A stretch of 64,000 nt of DNA. Source: Janthinobacterium sp. B9-8. GTDB taxonomy: Bacteria; Pseudomonadota; Gammaproteobacteria; Burkholderiales; Chitinibacteraceae. The DNA is taken from contig NZ_CP014222.1 of assembly GCF_000969645.2 (NCBI RefSeq), positions 2,793,740 to 2,857,739 of the forward strand. Reading direction: 5' to 3'. The notes below the pieces were generated by a model. It was given only the letters and a program-made list of their open reading frames with translations, did not search any database and was not told the origin of the DNA. Both the position numbers and the translations under genes were made by a program. Below, piece by piece: positions 32,177-39,763 of the stretch (its first letter is position 1; every line of letters begins with the position of its first letter).

Positions 32177-33541
32177 TTACTCTAAAATATTACCAAATAT
32201 AATGCGAAGACTTTCATCTGATACGTCACGAGCATTTATTTTTTCTGCTGGTAACTCTAAAACATCTCTAATCTCTTGTAGTCTATTTTTCATTCGATCA
32301 CCGACTGGAGAACGAATCAGCAATGGATCAACACATCCTAAGACTAACTCAAGAACTATATGCACAAGTACACTCTCAGATGCTAATTCATCCAATTCAA
32401 TACGAACACCACTAGGCAAATTTTTACCTAAAATTTCCAACAAGTATGGGCGAACATTATTAGCAATTTTTTTCAATTGACCTAATAAATTTTCACCAAT
32501 CACATCATCATCTAAAATCCAATTTTGAATGGCAATATGTGTTGGTAAATTGGAATTATTTCGTAATGTATTATTATTCACAACAGGTTCCTTAGGAGAA
32601 TTACAACTCTCAATCCAATTATCAATAGTAAAATCTAAAAAATTATTATTTTCAACCTCTTCATGGGAATAATTAGTCCTACAAAGTGTTTCATTTTTAT
32701 ACATTGAATATTTCTTCAATGCACGTAGCAATATAGGTGATTGAACGGCATCAAAATCAACTTTTGACAACGCTAATGTATCTAAAAGCAATGAACTTGC
32801 CTCTAATGGTTTGATATTCTTTTCAATTAATTCAATTGATGCATATGAATTTTCACTAACAACTTTTGCAGCTTTTTCAAAATTTGTTTCATATAAATGC
32901 ATGCATGTACTAATATGTCGTTGTATGCCTGGTTGTACCCCAAGCTCATTCGCGATGAATTGCTGTACCCCCCAGAAAGCAAACCAATTATATGGAACCC
33001 CAAGCCACAAATCATTTGAACGATTAATAACTGTCATCGACAATCGATTTTCATCCATACGAAGCATTACTTGTGTATTACAAGGAATATCTCGTGATGA
33101 ACTACTAATATCTTTCGCCGAATACATAGAAAGAACTACACGCCGACTAAAAGGTAGTTTCCTCAAATGTTCGATTGCATCTTTAATTTGGTCAACGCCA
33201 AAATAACTCCTTAAACGAACCCCATAAGCACCATTCAGGGTTTCACCATCATCAGAGTATTGATCATAAGAAGGAAGAATTTCTTGCAATGGAGCAAGCT
33301 TATTACTTCCAGTAAGTAACCATGCAGTTTCGACAAGTGCAAAAACAGGATTAATTGTCCTCCCTTGAAGAAAACAAAGTCGCTCACCTTGGTCGAGCTC
33401 AACACAAACATGACCTAGTTCAATACATGGACCAACCCTAGATTCAACCTTTGGAAGGTTGTTTTGAGTCGCAATATTTAAAAGCTGTAAATATGCCGCA
33501 TTAGGAGAGAGTCCTCTTACTAAGATCACGGTAGTCTCCAC
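32177..33541 (-). CDS. Thymidylate-synthase-like enzyme with unknown C-terminal domain
   Basis: A 454-residue protein. Residues ~15-230 align by eye with ThyA and keep its key positions: R35 (phosphate loop), E71 (FALVETAWLLTG), R133-R134 (SRRVVLSMY), nucleophile C154 (IPCNTQ; the usual His after Cys is Asn), R174-S175..D177 (INRSNDLWLG), N185 (GVPYNW, suggesting dUMP rather than dCMP) and H215/Y217 (CMHLYE). It could methylate or hydroxymethylate dUMP. Residues ~230-454 form an extra helical domain with no recognised family. It is the last gene of the operon, overlapping the MazG-like gene by 16 bases. True product and cofactor cannot be told from sequence. Confidence 0.82.
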   Translation of the reverse strand: METTVILVRGLSPNAAYLQLLNIATQNNLPKVESRVGPCIELGHVCVELDQGERLCFLQGRTINPVFALVETAWLLTGSNKLAPLQEILPSYDQYSDDGETLNGAYGVRLRSYFGVDQIKDAIEHLRKLPFSRRVVLSMYSAKDISSSSRDIPCNTQVMLRMDENRLSMTVINRSNDLWLGVPYNWFAFWGVQQFIANELGVQPGIQRHISTCMHLYETNFEKAAKVVSENSYASIELIEKNIKPLEASSLLLDTLALSKVDFDAVQSPILLRALKKYSMYKNETLCRTNYSHEEVENNNFLDFTIDNWIESCNSPKEPVVNNNTLRNNSNLPTHIAIQNWILDDDVIGENLLGQLKKIANNVRPYLLEILGKNLPSGVRIELDELASESVLVHIVLELVLGCVDPLLIRSPVGDRMKNRLQEIRDVLELPAEKINARDVSDESLRIIFGNILE

Positions 33542-33867
33542 TTAGAAAACTTATCACTGTTTTTTTTCATCTTTTCAAGATAATTTGACTCAAGATCAAT
33601 TCCTGTCTGGCCAGAAATTTTAACTAAATAAATAAATACATCAGTCAATTCTTCACTTAATAATGGCTTAGCAGTTTCGTAATCTAAATCACCACGTACT
33701 ACTTTTTTTAAAATATTTGCATACTCTCCAATTTCACCGAGCATGCAAACAACTAAGTGCTCTAAATCCTGCACATTAGATGATGTAATAGGCACATAAA
33801 ATGGAACATTGCCTTGATGCTGCTTATCAAACTCTTTTTGAAGCTCAATTATTTTCTCTAAATCCAT
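33526..33867 (-). CDS. MazG-like nucleotide pyrophosphohydrolase
   Basis: A 113-residue all-alpha NTP pyrophosphatase. The metal-binding signature is clear: GEIGEYAN (ExxE) and LLSEELTDVFIYL (ExxD) with the usual spacing, followed by a short helical tail. It would convert a (d)NTP to the monophosphate plus pyrophosphate. ATG at 33867 chosen with AGGTG upstream. Between two thymidylate-synthase-fold genes it plausibly supplies dNMP substrate or drains a competing dNTP. Confidence 0.88.
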   Translation of the reverse strand: MDLEKIIELQKEFDKQHQGNVPFYVPITSSNVQDLEHLVVCMLGEIGEYANILKKVVRGDLDYETAKPLLSEELTDVFIYLVKISGQTGIDLESNYLEKMKKNSDKFSKWRLP

Positions 33868-33874
33868 GTCACAC

Positions 33875-34771
33875 CTATGCATTTAAATTAGAGATTAAAT
33901 TATCGATACTTTTTTGGTAAATTAATGTCGCATCAGCAATTGCCGTTCCATGAGATCTTTTTTTCCTTAATTGTTCTAAATCACGAGCAGCTTCAATTGC
34001 GCCCTCCAACCTTTCAAGAGTCAATTGAGAGGTCAATTTTGGATCTAGTTCAGTCCCTTTTAACCCTGCCTCTAAAGCTTCTTTCAAGCTAAGCAGTGGA
34101 GCGGCAGAAACAACCGTTACAGACTCTTTAAGTTCATTAAGCATCTTACTTAAAATACTTAATGGGTTAACCTCATTTGTAAAATATCGAAGTAAGCTTA
34201 GGCTGCTTAAAGTTTCTAGACGTGGACGCACCAGAGAAGAAGAACTACTGTTGTAATATGCACGGAAAGCAAAAATAGTTAACTTTACTATTTTTAGATG
34301 AGGAATCCCCGCATAAATGTCAGCTAATGTTTGACGAATTTCTTCTAAATTAACTTTCAAAAAATTACAAACTTCTAACGATCTAAAATAACAAGTACAA
34401 TATAATACATCGTCTTCAATTTGACATTGTAAAATCATAAATGAAGGGATTGGTTTATCATCTTTACCAAGTTCAACAATCTGCTCTTGTGAAATCAAAG
34501 AATAAAGAGCTCGATTACTTGATGAGTTTCTTTTTAGATCCTCAATAATATATTCTACCCCATCACCATAATATTGAGCATGAGTGAAATACAAATCTGG
34601 AGGACACTTTTTAGAACGCCACTTTGCTGCAACGTTCTCAACATCTAGCATCACGAATCCAGCAAGAGCTGCTGTTTTACACTCAAAGTTCAAAATCCAA
34701 TTAAATTTCGCCCCGTGTTCCAATTGAACTTTGGCTTGCGCATGTAAGTCATACAAGCTAATTTCACTCAT
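33875..34771 (-). CDS. Divergent thymidylate-synthase-fold paralogue, catalytic Cys replaced by Ser
   Basis: A 298-residue protein. Its middle (about 65-175) aligns by eye with the downstream enzyme: YYGDGVEYIIEDL, IPSFMILQCQI (S110 where the nucleophilic Cys should be), YFRSLEVCNFLKVN (R130-S131 kept, GxPxN lost) and a terminal FAFRAYYN at the H.Y position. The C-terminal 110 residues are helical and charged. It is probably non-catalytic, perhaps a regulatory or heteromeric partner or nucleotide sensor. It overlaps the kinase gene by eight bases. The paralogy is inferred, not computed. Confidence 0.6.
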   Translation of the reverse strand: MSEISLYDLHAQAKVQLEHGAKFNWILNFECKTAALAGFVMLDVENVAAKWRSKKCPPDLYFTHAQYYGDGVEYIIEDLKRNSSSNRALYSLISQEQIVELGKDDKPIPSFMILQCQIEDDVLYCTCYFRSLEVCNFLKVNLEEIRQTLADIYAGIPHLKIVKLTIFAFRAYYNSSSSSLVRPRLETLSSLSLLRYFTNEVNPLSILSKMLNELKESVTVVSAAPLLSLKEALEAGLKGTELDPKLTSQLTLERLEGAIEAARDLEQLRKKRSHGTAIADATLIYQKSIDNLISNLNA

Positions 34772-35387
34772 ACAATAGCTTTAATTGCTGCATTACTATT
34801 TTATGAATATAATTAGGGTCAAGAGTCGCATCCAAAATTAATTTCTTTCCTTTATATTCAGACATTACTCTCTCATAATTCTCAGAAACTATTTTTAATT
34901 TATCAGCTTTCTCATAGCTATCAAGAATTGGACGATTACCTAAACGTCGTACAGACTCGTCTACTGGATTACGCAAATACACAACCAGATCAGGATCTGG
35001 AAAGTCTTTATTCAGACGCTGTACAAGTTCCCAGTCAGAATCCTGAGTACAATGATATGCAAAAGATGAAAAATAATAGCGGGTACTAATCACTGAAAAG
35101 CCACGACTCATCATCTGAGTGACACCATCAGTGTCATTATATAAATGATCAAATCTGTCGGCAGAAAACAAATATGCCATTTGATGATCAAAATGTTGAG
35201 CATTTTCTTGGAACTTCACACGCCCTTTAAATGCTTGCCGAATCATATTCCCAACAGGACCAGATGATGGCTCACTCGTCAGCATCACCTTATACCCTGA
35301 GGTCAAATAGGCTTTTTCAAGCATTGACGCTTGTGTGGATGTACCAGAACCATCCAAACCTTCAAAAACAATAAATTGTGGCTTCAA
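34764..35387 (-). CDS. Thymidylate-kinase-like dNMP kinase
   Basis: A 207-residue P-loop kinase of the dTMP kinase family. FEGLDGSGTSTQASMLEKAYL (about residues 8-28) is the P-loop; TSEPSSGPVGNMIRQ, LFSADRFDHL and VISTRYYFSSFAYH match substrate-binding blocks, with TRY in place of the common DRY. PDLVVYLRNPVDESVRRLGNR is the usual LID-proximal part. It would phosphorylate dTMP or a modified dNMP made by the downstream synthase. Being in an accessory operon, it is not the housekeeping tmk. Confidence 0.88.
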   Translation of the reverse strand: MKPQFIVFEGLDGSGTSTQASMLEKAYLTSGYKVMLTSEPSSGPVGNMIRQAFKGRVKFQENAQHFDHQMAYLFSADRFDHLYNDTDGVTQMMSRGFSVISTRYYFSSFAYHCTQDSDWELVQRLNKDFPDPDLVVYLRNPVDESVRRLGNRPILDSYEKADKLKIVSENYERVMSEYKGKKLILDATLDPNYIHKIVMQQLKLLYE

Positions 35388-35405
35388 TCTAATTACACCT
35401 AAACG

Positions 35406-36227
35406 TTATTTAATATCAACCAGACCCGTACTAGAATCTAGCGTTAAACCATAATATTTAATTTCTTTAATTTCCTGATCATCGCAATTATAAATAGCCA
35501 CGCTATTTATATACCCTGGTGTTAAATAACTCATGGATCCAACACCAGATATTTTCATCCCCCGAGCTCCGAGGCGACAACTTAATCGAGCATGCTGATG
35601 TCCATGCAACAGGGCAGAAAATCCATAGTCATCCAACAAAGAAAGCACACTGTAAGCATTTCTTGTTGTAGAACTATCCTCATCTTCAACCGGAATAAAA
35701 TGATGGTGAGCAATGGCAATTCTAAACCGATGAGAAGTCTTTTCAGGGCAATGTTCTTCAAGCAACGCTTTCACTTTCACTAGATCAACTTTACCCATTT
35801 TGTGATCTAAATGATATGAAGTATTCATCAACAAAAAATCTACGTCATCACTCTTAATGAAGCATGCACCGCTATTATTAAACCGACACTGAGTATCATT
35901 TCGAATGCCAGCACTCCACGCATCAAAAAGCGAAAATCCAAGCCTCCCTCCACTTTTAATAAGATCATGATTTCCAGGACAAACAAGAACATTTCTGAGA
36001 TTAAAACCATTTTTAATTATGGCAGACCTAATGATTTCTTGCGCCTCAGCATACCCATCAGGACTACCCTTGAAAGTTACATCACCTGAGATAACGAGAA
36101 ACGACCCAATTTTGTTCTCAACAACGCCTAAAAGTGAATCTAAAGCAATCTTGATGTCACTACTTTTCTGATGAGCGAGAGGATTTCCAAAATGGAGATC
36201 GGAAATGTGTACAATATCAAACTTCAT
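35406..36227 (-). CDS. Calcineurin-like metallophosphoesterase
   Basis: A 273-residue binuclear-metal phosphoesterase with all family motifs: ISDLHFG (D10, H12), ISGDVTF, VCPGNHDL, HHHF and HGHQHARL. The overall form is similar to class III cyclic nucleotide phosphodiesterases (CpdA-like). It is the promoter-proximal gene of the five-gene operon, 18 bases before the kinase gene. It may cleave a nucleotide signal or a phosphorylated nucleotide; the substrate is unknown. Confidence 0.88.
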   Translation of the reverse strand: MKFDIVHISDLHFGNPLAHQKSSDIKIALDSLLGVVENKIGSFLVISGDVTFKGSPDGYAEAQEIIRSAIIKNGFNLRNVLVCPGNHDLIKSGGRLGFSLFDAWSAGIRNDTQCRFNNSGACFIKSDDVDFLLMNTSYHLDHKMGKVDLVKVKALLEEHCPEKTSHRFRIAIAHHHFIPVEDEDSSTTRNAYSVLSLLDDYGFSALLHGHQHARLSCRLGARGMKISGVGSMSYLTPGYINSVAIYNCDDQEIKEIKYYGLTLDSSTGLVDIK

Positions 36228-36406
36228 TATGCCAACATGAGTGTAATAGTAAGCAGCAGTATACCTAGCCTAGAATTATTAGGGAGGTGCAACAGACAAG
36301 AAGTAAGTACTAAATCAATTATTAACACCTCACAATGCAAACCATTACTTACTTTGCATACCTTGATTTTTATTACTTCACGTATCACCCACTATACTTC
36401 TCCCTA
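36228..36406 (-). promoter_or_regulatory. Probable promoter region of the nucleotide operon
   Basis: AT-rich, gene-free stretch upstream of the phosphoesterase gene. A leftward promoter must lie here or further upstream, but I could not fix a convincing -35/-10 pair with standard spacing. Confidence 0.4.
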
Positions 36407-36553
36407 AAATAGCCAGCCCAGCGTCCCGCCTTCCCGTTGGTAATCACGAGTTTCTTGCAACTAACAATTGATGCTAACTCCCCCCGACCCAAGCAATTGT
36501 GGATAACGCCGGCCATGGCCAAGCCTTGATCAAACTCGAAAAGTACACCGTCC
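36407..36553 (-). pseudogene. Decayed 3' fragment of a phage adenine methylase gene
   Basis: Two blocks match the end of the intact methylase gene (37992-38792): the first resembles its stop-proximal bases (TTGGTAATCAC and surroundings), the second a more internal block (CGGCCATGGCCAAG..TTGATCAAACTCGAA). The bases between them in the intact gene are largely deleted. Both copies have the same orientation and flank the Fic gene. It has no coding capacity. Confidence 0.75.
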
Positions 36554-36571
36554 CCTTGTTTTTTTCACGCT

Positions 36572-37813
36572 CTACTGCCCACTCTCCGCCTCAACCCACA
36601 ACCCCGGAAACAGGTACCTGAATAGCTTAATGGGAAATGCCAGCTTATAAGGGGCATGCAGTGATTCTGATTTCAGAATACCCAGGGTGGTCAGGTCTTT
36701 AATCACTCTGGATTGTGTGCGGTCAGAATCACCGCCCAGCATGGCTTTAAAATCTTGTTTAGGCATCTGGCCTGCATGCAGCAGATATTTTAATGGCAGC
36801 AGACTATTTAATTTGAGCAAATTGGGTGTTTCCGCTGAAACAGATTCTGCCATCAGCATTTTATGCAGCCGCTCTTCAAAGCCTGTCAATTCCAGCATTT
36901 GATTCATAAAGCTCACCTGATCAAGGCAGGTATCGAGCATAAAGTCGATAAATTGAATAAAGTGCTTTTCAGATAAATTACCGCGCCCGTCCTGATCCCC
37001 TTCCCGCGGTAAATCAGCCCGAGCCAGCACCTCGTTATAGCGGGCGTGATTTCGCGCCAACCCTCTCATCGGCGACCAGATCCCCTTGGTCAGCCCCAAG
37101 GCATGAAGGCCAGAATGGGTATGCAAACGGATAGTGCGCCCATTCCCATCGCCAAAGGGATGAATCCAGGCCAGCCTGTGATGCGCCGCCAAAATAGCAA
37201 TCACGGCGCGCTCTCCCCTCAGCTCAAAGCGATAGCCATTATGGAACTCGTCCATAAACGCCGGCAGATAATCTTTGCTGGGCGGGATATGCAATCCCAC
37301 CTGAACATCATGTTTACGCAATTGGCCTGGGGTCACCTCTTCATTCCAAGCAGAGCCATCCTGATGAACCCCACGCGCCATGCGATCCTCCAGACTCAGA
37401 TGCTGATACATCGCGTGATGTAAAGAACGAATAAATTCAGAACCAAAAAAAAGCCCCCCGGCAGGCAGAACACCCGGTGAGCCAATAGTGCCCTCTGCCC
37501 ACACTTCAGCCTGCATACAAGCTAAAGCCGCCCGCTGCTTCTGCGCCTCATCCGGCCGGGCAGAGAAATCCTTGCTCATGGCCTGCGCAATCAACAACGG
37601 GGTTGTATGCTGCCCCTCAATCTTATTGGTGTAATAAGAATTCATCGGCCGCAACGCCTCGCGCAGAATCTCTGCAATACCCTGCGGGCAATGCTGCTGA
37701 TAGGATGAATAGATCAGCGCCGAAGCCTTCTCTGATAGCGCCTCCATCTGAGGCGTGCCTTGGCGTGGCAGCAAGGGAGACATTGAAAACGGGGAGGTGT
37801 ACAAGCTCGGCAT
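36572..37813 (-). CDS. Fic-family protein (AMP transferase)
   Basis: A 413-residue Fic enzyme. The motif HPFGDGNGRT (about residues 218-227 from the chosen start) is intact, so nucleotidyl transfer to a target hydroxyl is likely. An N-terminal inhibitory-type motif TNKIEG (about 62-67) precedes the Fic core, and the C-terminus carries a winged-helix-like region (LKYLLHAGQMPKQDFKAMLGGDSDRTQSRVIKDLTTLGIL). Start MPSLYTS chosen, with AGGA ten bases upstream. It lies between two copies of methylase 3' sequence, suggesting acquisition as a block. Confidence 0.92.
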   Translation of the reverse strand: MPSLYTSPFSMSPLLPRQGTPQMEALSEKASALIYSSYQQHCPQGIAEILREALRPMNSYYTNKIEGQHTTPLLIAQAMSKDFSARPDEAQKQRAALACMQAEVWAEGTIGSPGVLPAGGLFFGSEFIRSLHHAMYQHLSLEDRMARGVHQDGSAWNEEVTPGQLRKHDVQVGLHIPPSKDYLPAFMDEFHNGYRFELRGERAVIAILAAHHRLAWIHPFGDGNGRTIRLHTHSGLHALGLTKGIWSPMRGLARNHARYNEVLARADLPREGDQDGRGNLSEKHFIQFIDFMLDTCLDQVSFMNQMLELTGFEERLHKMLMAESVSAETPNLLKLNSLLPLKYLLHAGQMPKQDFKAMLGGDSDRTQSRVIKDLTTLGILKSESLHAPYKLAFPIKLFRYLFPGLWVEAESGQ

Positions 37814-37991
37814 AGGGCAACAATCCTGCGATGATCTTTGGCGTAAACTTTGGCTATTTTTAAAAAACACCTAACTATAGGTTTTATAACATATAATGAT
37901 GCTAAAAACATCACATAAAAGCTAAATATTGGCGAAAATTTTGGCAGAAATAGTTACCTTAGTGCTTTAAGCAAAATACTCTTTTAGCTAT

Positions 37992-38792
37992 TCAAAATAG
38001 TCCCCCCAAGTCCCCCGCATCCCAATTGGTAATCACCAGCTCTTTGCTGCTGGCAATCTGGCCTTGCTTACCATTATTGCCGTTGCTGTACTTGATGCTC
38101 AGCCCCTGCATGGTGAGGCCTTCGAAGGCTTGCCGGATGTCAGCGTGGTCGTTGATGCTGACCATTACCCTGCCCTGGCAATTGCGCATAAAGTCGGCCA
38201 TGGCCAAGTATTGATCAAACTCGAACGGCACACCGTAGCCTTCGGTTTGCCAGTACGGCGGATCGCAATAAAAGAAGGTATGGGCGCGATCGTAGCGGCG
38301 CATGCAATCCAGCCAGCTGAGGTTTTCTACCGCGGTACCAGCTAGGCGCAGGTGGGCAGAGGAGATATTTTCTTCGATGCGGCACAGATTAACGATCGGG
38401 GCCGTGGTGGCCGTGCCAAATGACTGGCCATTGACCTTGCCGCCAAAGGCATGCTGCTGCAGATAAAAGAACCGCGCTGCACGTTGAATATCGGTCAGCG
38501 TTTCTGAGCGCGTATCTTGCAGCCATTTAAAGACTTGGCGCGAGGACAGCGCCCACTTAAATTGCCGGACAAACTCTTCCATATGGTTTTGCACCACGCG
38601 GTAGAGATTGACCAAGTCGCCATTGATATCATTAATGATTTCAACCGGCGCAGGCACCGGTCTTAAGAAATACAGCGCCCCGCCGCCACAAAATACTTCT
38701 ACATAGCACTCGTGAGGGGGAAACAACGCAAGCAGCTTATCCGCAAGGCGGCGTTTACCGCCCATCCAGGGAATGATTGGGGATGTTGACAT
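37992..38792 (-). CDS. dam: Phage-type DNA adenine methylase (alpha class, D12 family)
   Basis: A 266-residue adenine-N6 methyltransferase. The N-terminal PWMGGKRRLADKL and motif I VEVFCGGGAL (31-40) precede the catalytic DPPY (177-180), as in Dam/D12 enzymes. GATC specificity is plausible but not shown. Its start lies inside the 3' end of the com gene with a 38-base overlap, the arrangement in which Com-like proteins control translation of the following gene. Confidence 0.9.
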   Translation of the reverse strand: MSTSPIIPWMGGKRRLADKLLALFPPHECYVEVFCGGGALYFLRPVPAPVEIINDINGDLVNLYRVVQNHMEEFVRQFKWALSSRQVFKWLQDTRSETLTDIQRAARFFYLQQHAFGGKVNGQSFGTATTAPIVNLCRIEENISSAHLRLAGTAVENLSWLDCMRRYDRAHTFFYCDPPYWQTEGYGVPFEFDQYLAMADFMRNCQGRVMVSINDHADIRQAFEGLTMQGLSIKYSNGNNGKQGQIASSKELVITNWDAGDLGGLF

Positions 38793-38949
38793 AGAAAGCT
38801 CCGGCCAAAGACCCGCTGATAGGGTCTGATTGGAGGCTCGGGGCCTTCAGATAATTGAATGCACCGCAACGCGGACATTTGATGGATAGCTCTAAATACC
38901 GACCCTCTGCGAGCTTTTTATGGCATTGGGCACAACGAATATTTTGCAT
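38755..38949 (-). CDS. com: Com-like zinc-finger translational regulator
   Basis: A 64-residue protein MQNIRCAQCHKKLAEG..LELSIKCPRCGAFNYLKA with the two CxxC pairs of phage Mu Com, an RNA-binding zinc finger that activates translation of the downstream modification gene. It overlaps the methylase start. A palindromic operator lies 11 bases upstream of its ATG. Confidence 0.88.
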   Translation of the reverse strand: MQNIRCAQCHKKLAEGRYLELSIKCPRCGAFNYLKAPSLQSDPISGSLAGAFYVNIPNHSLDGR

Positions 38950-38959
38950 TACCCATTAT

Positions 38960-38973
38960 AGAACGATCGTTCT
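38960..38973. promoter_or_regulatory. Palindromic operator upstream of com
   Basis: AGAACGATCGTTCT, a perfect 14-bp palindrome with a central GATC, immediately upstream of com. The same 14 bases occur before umuD. A LexA-like or phage repressor is the likely ligand. Confidence 0.75.
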
Positions 38974-39061
38974 GTTTGTTCCATGTTTTAAATACTTAAT
39001 TTAGCCTCAAACAATAAACACTCAACTGGCCATTTTTTATCCCTAAAGGCTGCGAAAAGGG

Positions 39062-39244
39062 TTATCCACCATAACTAGGTTCATATTTAGCACGGCCCGT
39101 ACTCCCTGGCTTAGTAATCCTGTTCAAGTGCGCACACTGAGGACACCAACTTCTATGCAACACCCGGCTTGGCGGAGCCTGCCAAATATGCCCGCGATGA
39201 CACTGCCATGGCATTGGTCTGCCCTTTTCATGTCTGGTGGTCAT
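39062..39244 (-). CDS. Small zinc-ribbon protein
   Basis: A 60-residue protein with a WQCHRGHIWQAPPSRVLHRSWCPQCAHLN core (about 13-41), a treble-clef/zinc-ribbon pattern (C..GH.W...CP.C) common in nuclease-associated or DNA-binding proteins. It is divergent from umuDC, and the large operator palindrome lies between the two starts, so it may be co-regulated. Function unknown. Confidence 0.6.
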   Translation of the reverse strand: MTTRHEKGRPMPWQCHRGHIWQAPPSRVLHRSWCPQCAHLNRITKPGSTGRAKYEPSYGG

Positions 39245-39282
39245 TCGTCATATTTCTCTTTACCTCCCGCCTGACTGCACTC

Positions 39283-39306
39283 AAAATAGAACGATCGTTC
39301 TATTTT
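39283..39306. promoter_or_regulatory. 24-bp perfect palindromic operator upstream of umuD
   Basis: Perfect 24-bp palindrome with core AGAACGATCGTTCT, flanked by AAAAT/ATTTT arms, ending 13 bases before the chosen umuD start. GAAC-N4-GTTC half-sites resemble LexA boxes of some non-enteric lineages. It is shared with the com operator. Confidence 0.82.
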
Positions 39307-39319
39307 GGTGATACCCCCA

Positions 39320-39763
39320 ATGGTTAATCTTCATACGGCTGATTGGCCTGTTTATCGCTGTGCTGGTTCGGCCCATCGTATTCCTCTGGCGTATTGCGAT
39401 ACACCGATTCATGCGGGATTCCCAAGCCCCGCCGAGGGCTATCTCGATGATTATCTAAGCCTTGATGAGCATCTAATTCACGATAAAGCCTCGACGGTCT
39501 TACTGCGTACTACAGGCGATTCGATGATAGACGCCCATATTTGTGATGGGGATATATTGATTGTGGATCGTGGCAGGCAGGCTGTTTCGGGCGATATTGT
39601 GGTAGCGTCTTTGGAGGGTGAATTCACCTTAAAGCGCTTGATTATCCGTGGCTCACAGTTGATTCTGCAGCCGGCAAATGCTTTGTTTTCGCCTATTGTG
39701 GTGAGCCCAGGGCAAGAGCTAGAGATCTTTGGGGTGGTATCGGGTATTGCGAGGCGGCTTTGA
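39320..39763 (+). CDS. umuD: UmuD, SOS mutagenesis regulatory subunit (S24 peptidase)
   Basis: A 147-residue LexA-like protein that self-cleaves to UmuD'. The cleavage site is probably Ala-Gly in [14 protein letters not shown]. The active Ser is in [13 protein letters not shown] and the Lys in GEFTLKRLI. The ATG at 39320 is preferred to a TTG five codons upstream. It partners with UmuC to form DNA polymerase V, and the two genes overlap by one base. Confidence 0.93.
   Translation: MVNLHTADWPVYRCAGSAHRIPLAYCDTPIHAGFPSPAEGYLDDYLSLDEHLIHDKASTVLLRTTGDSMIDAHICDGDILIVDRGRQAVSGDIVVASLEGEFTLKRLIIRGSQLILQPANALFSPIVVSPGQELEIFGVVSGIARRL

Noticed and set aside
32177..33541. Reading the synthase-like gene as the housekeeping thyA
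   Set aside because: It has a 220-residue extra domain, lacks the usual Cys-His pair and lies in an accessory AT-rich operon, unlike the compact conserved ThyA.
36260..36340. TTGCAC and TATACT as a promoter for the nucleotide operon
   Set aside because: The spacing between the two boxes is about 23 bases, too long for a standard sigma-70 promoter.
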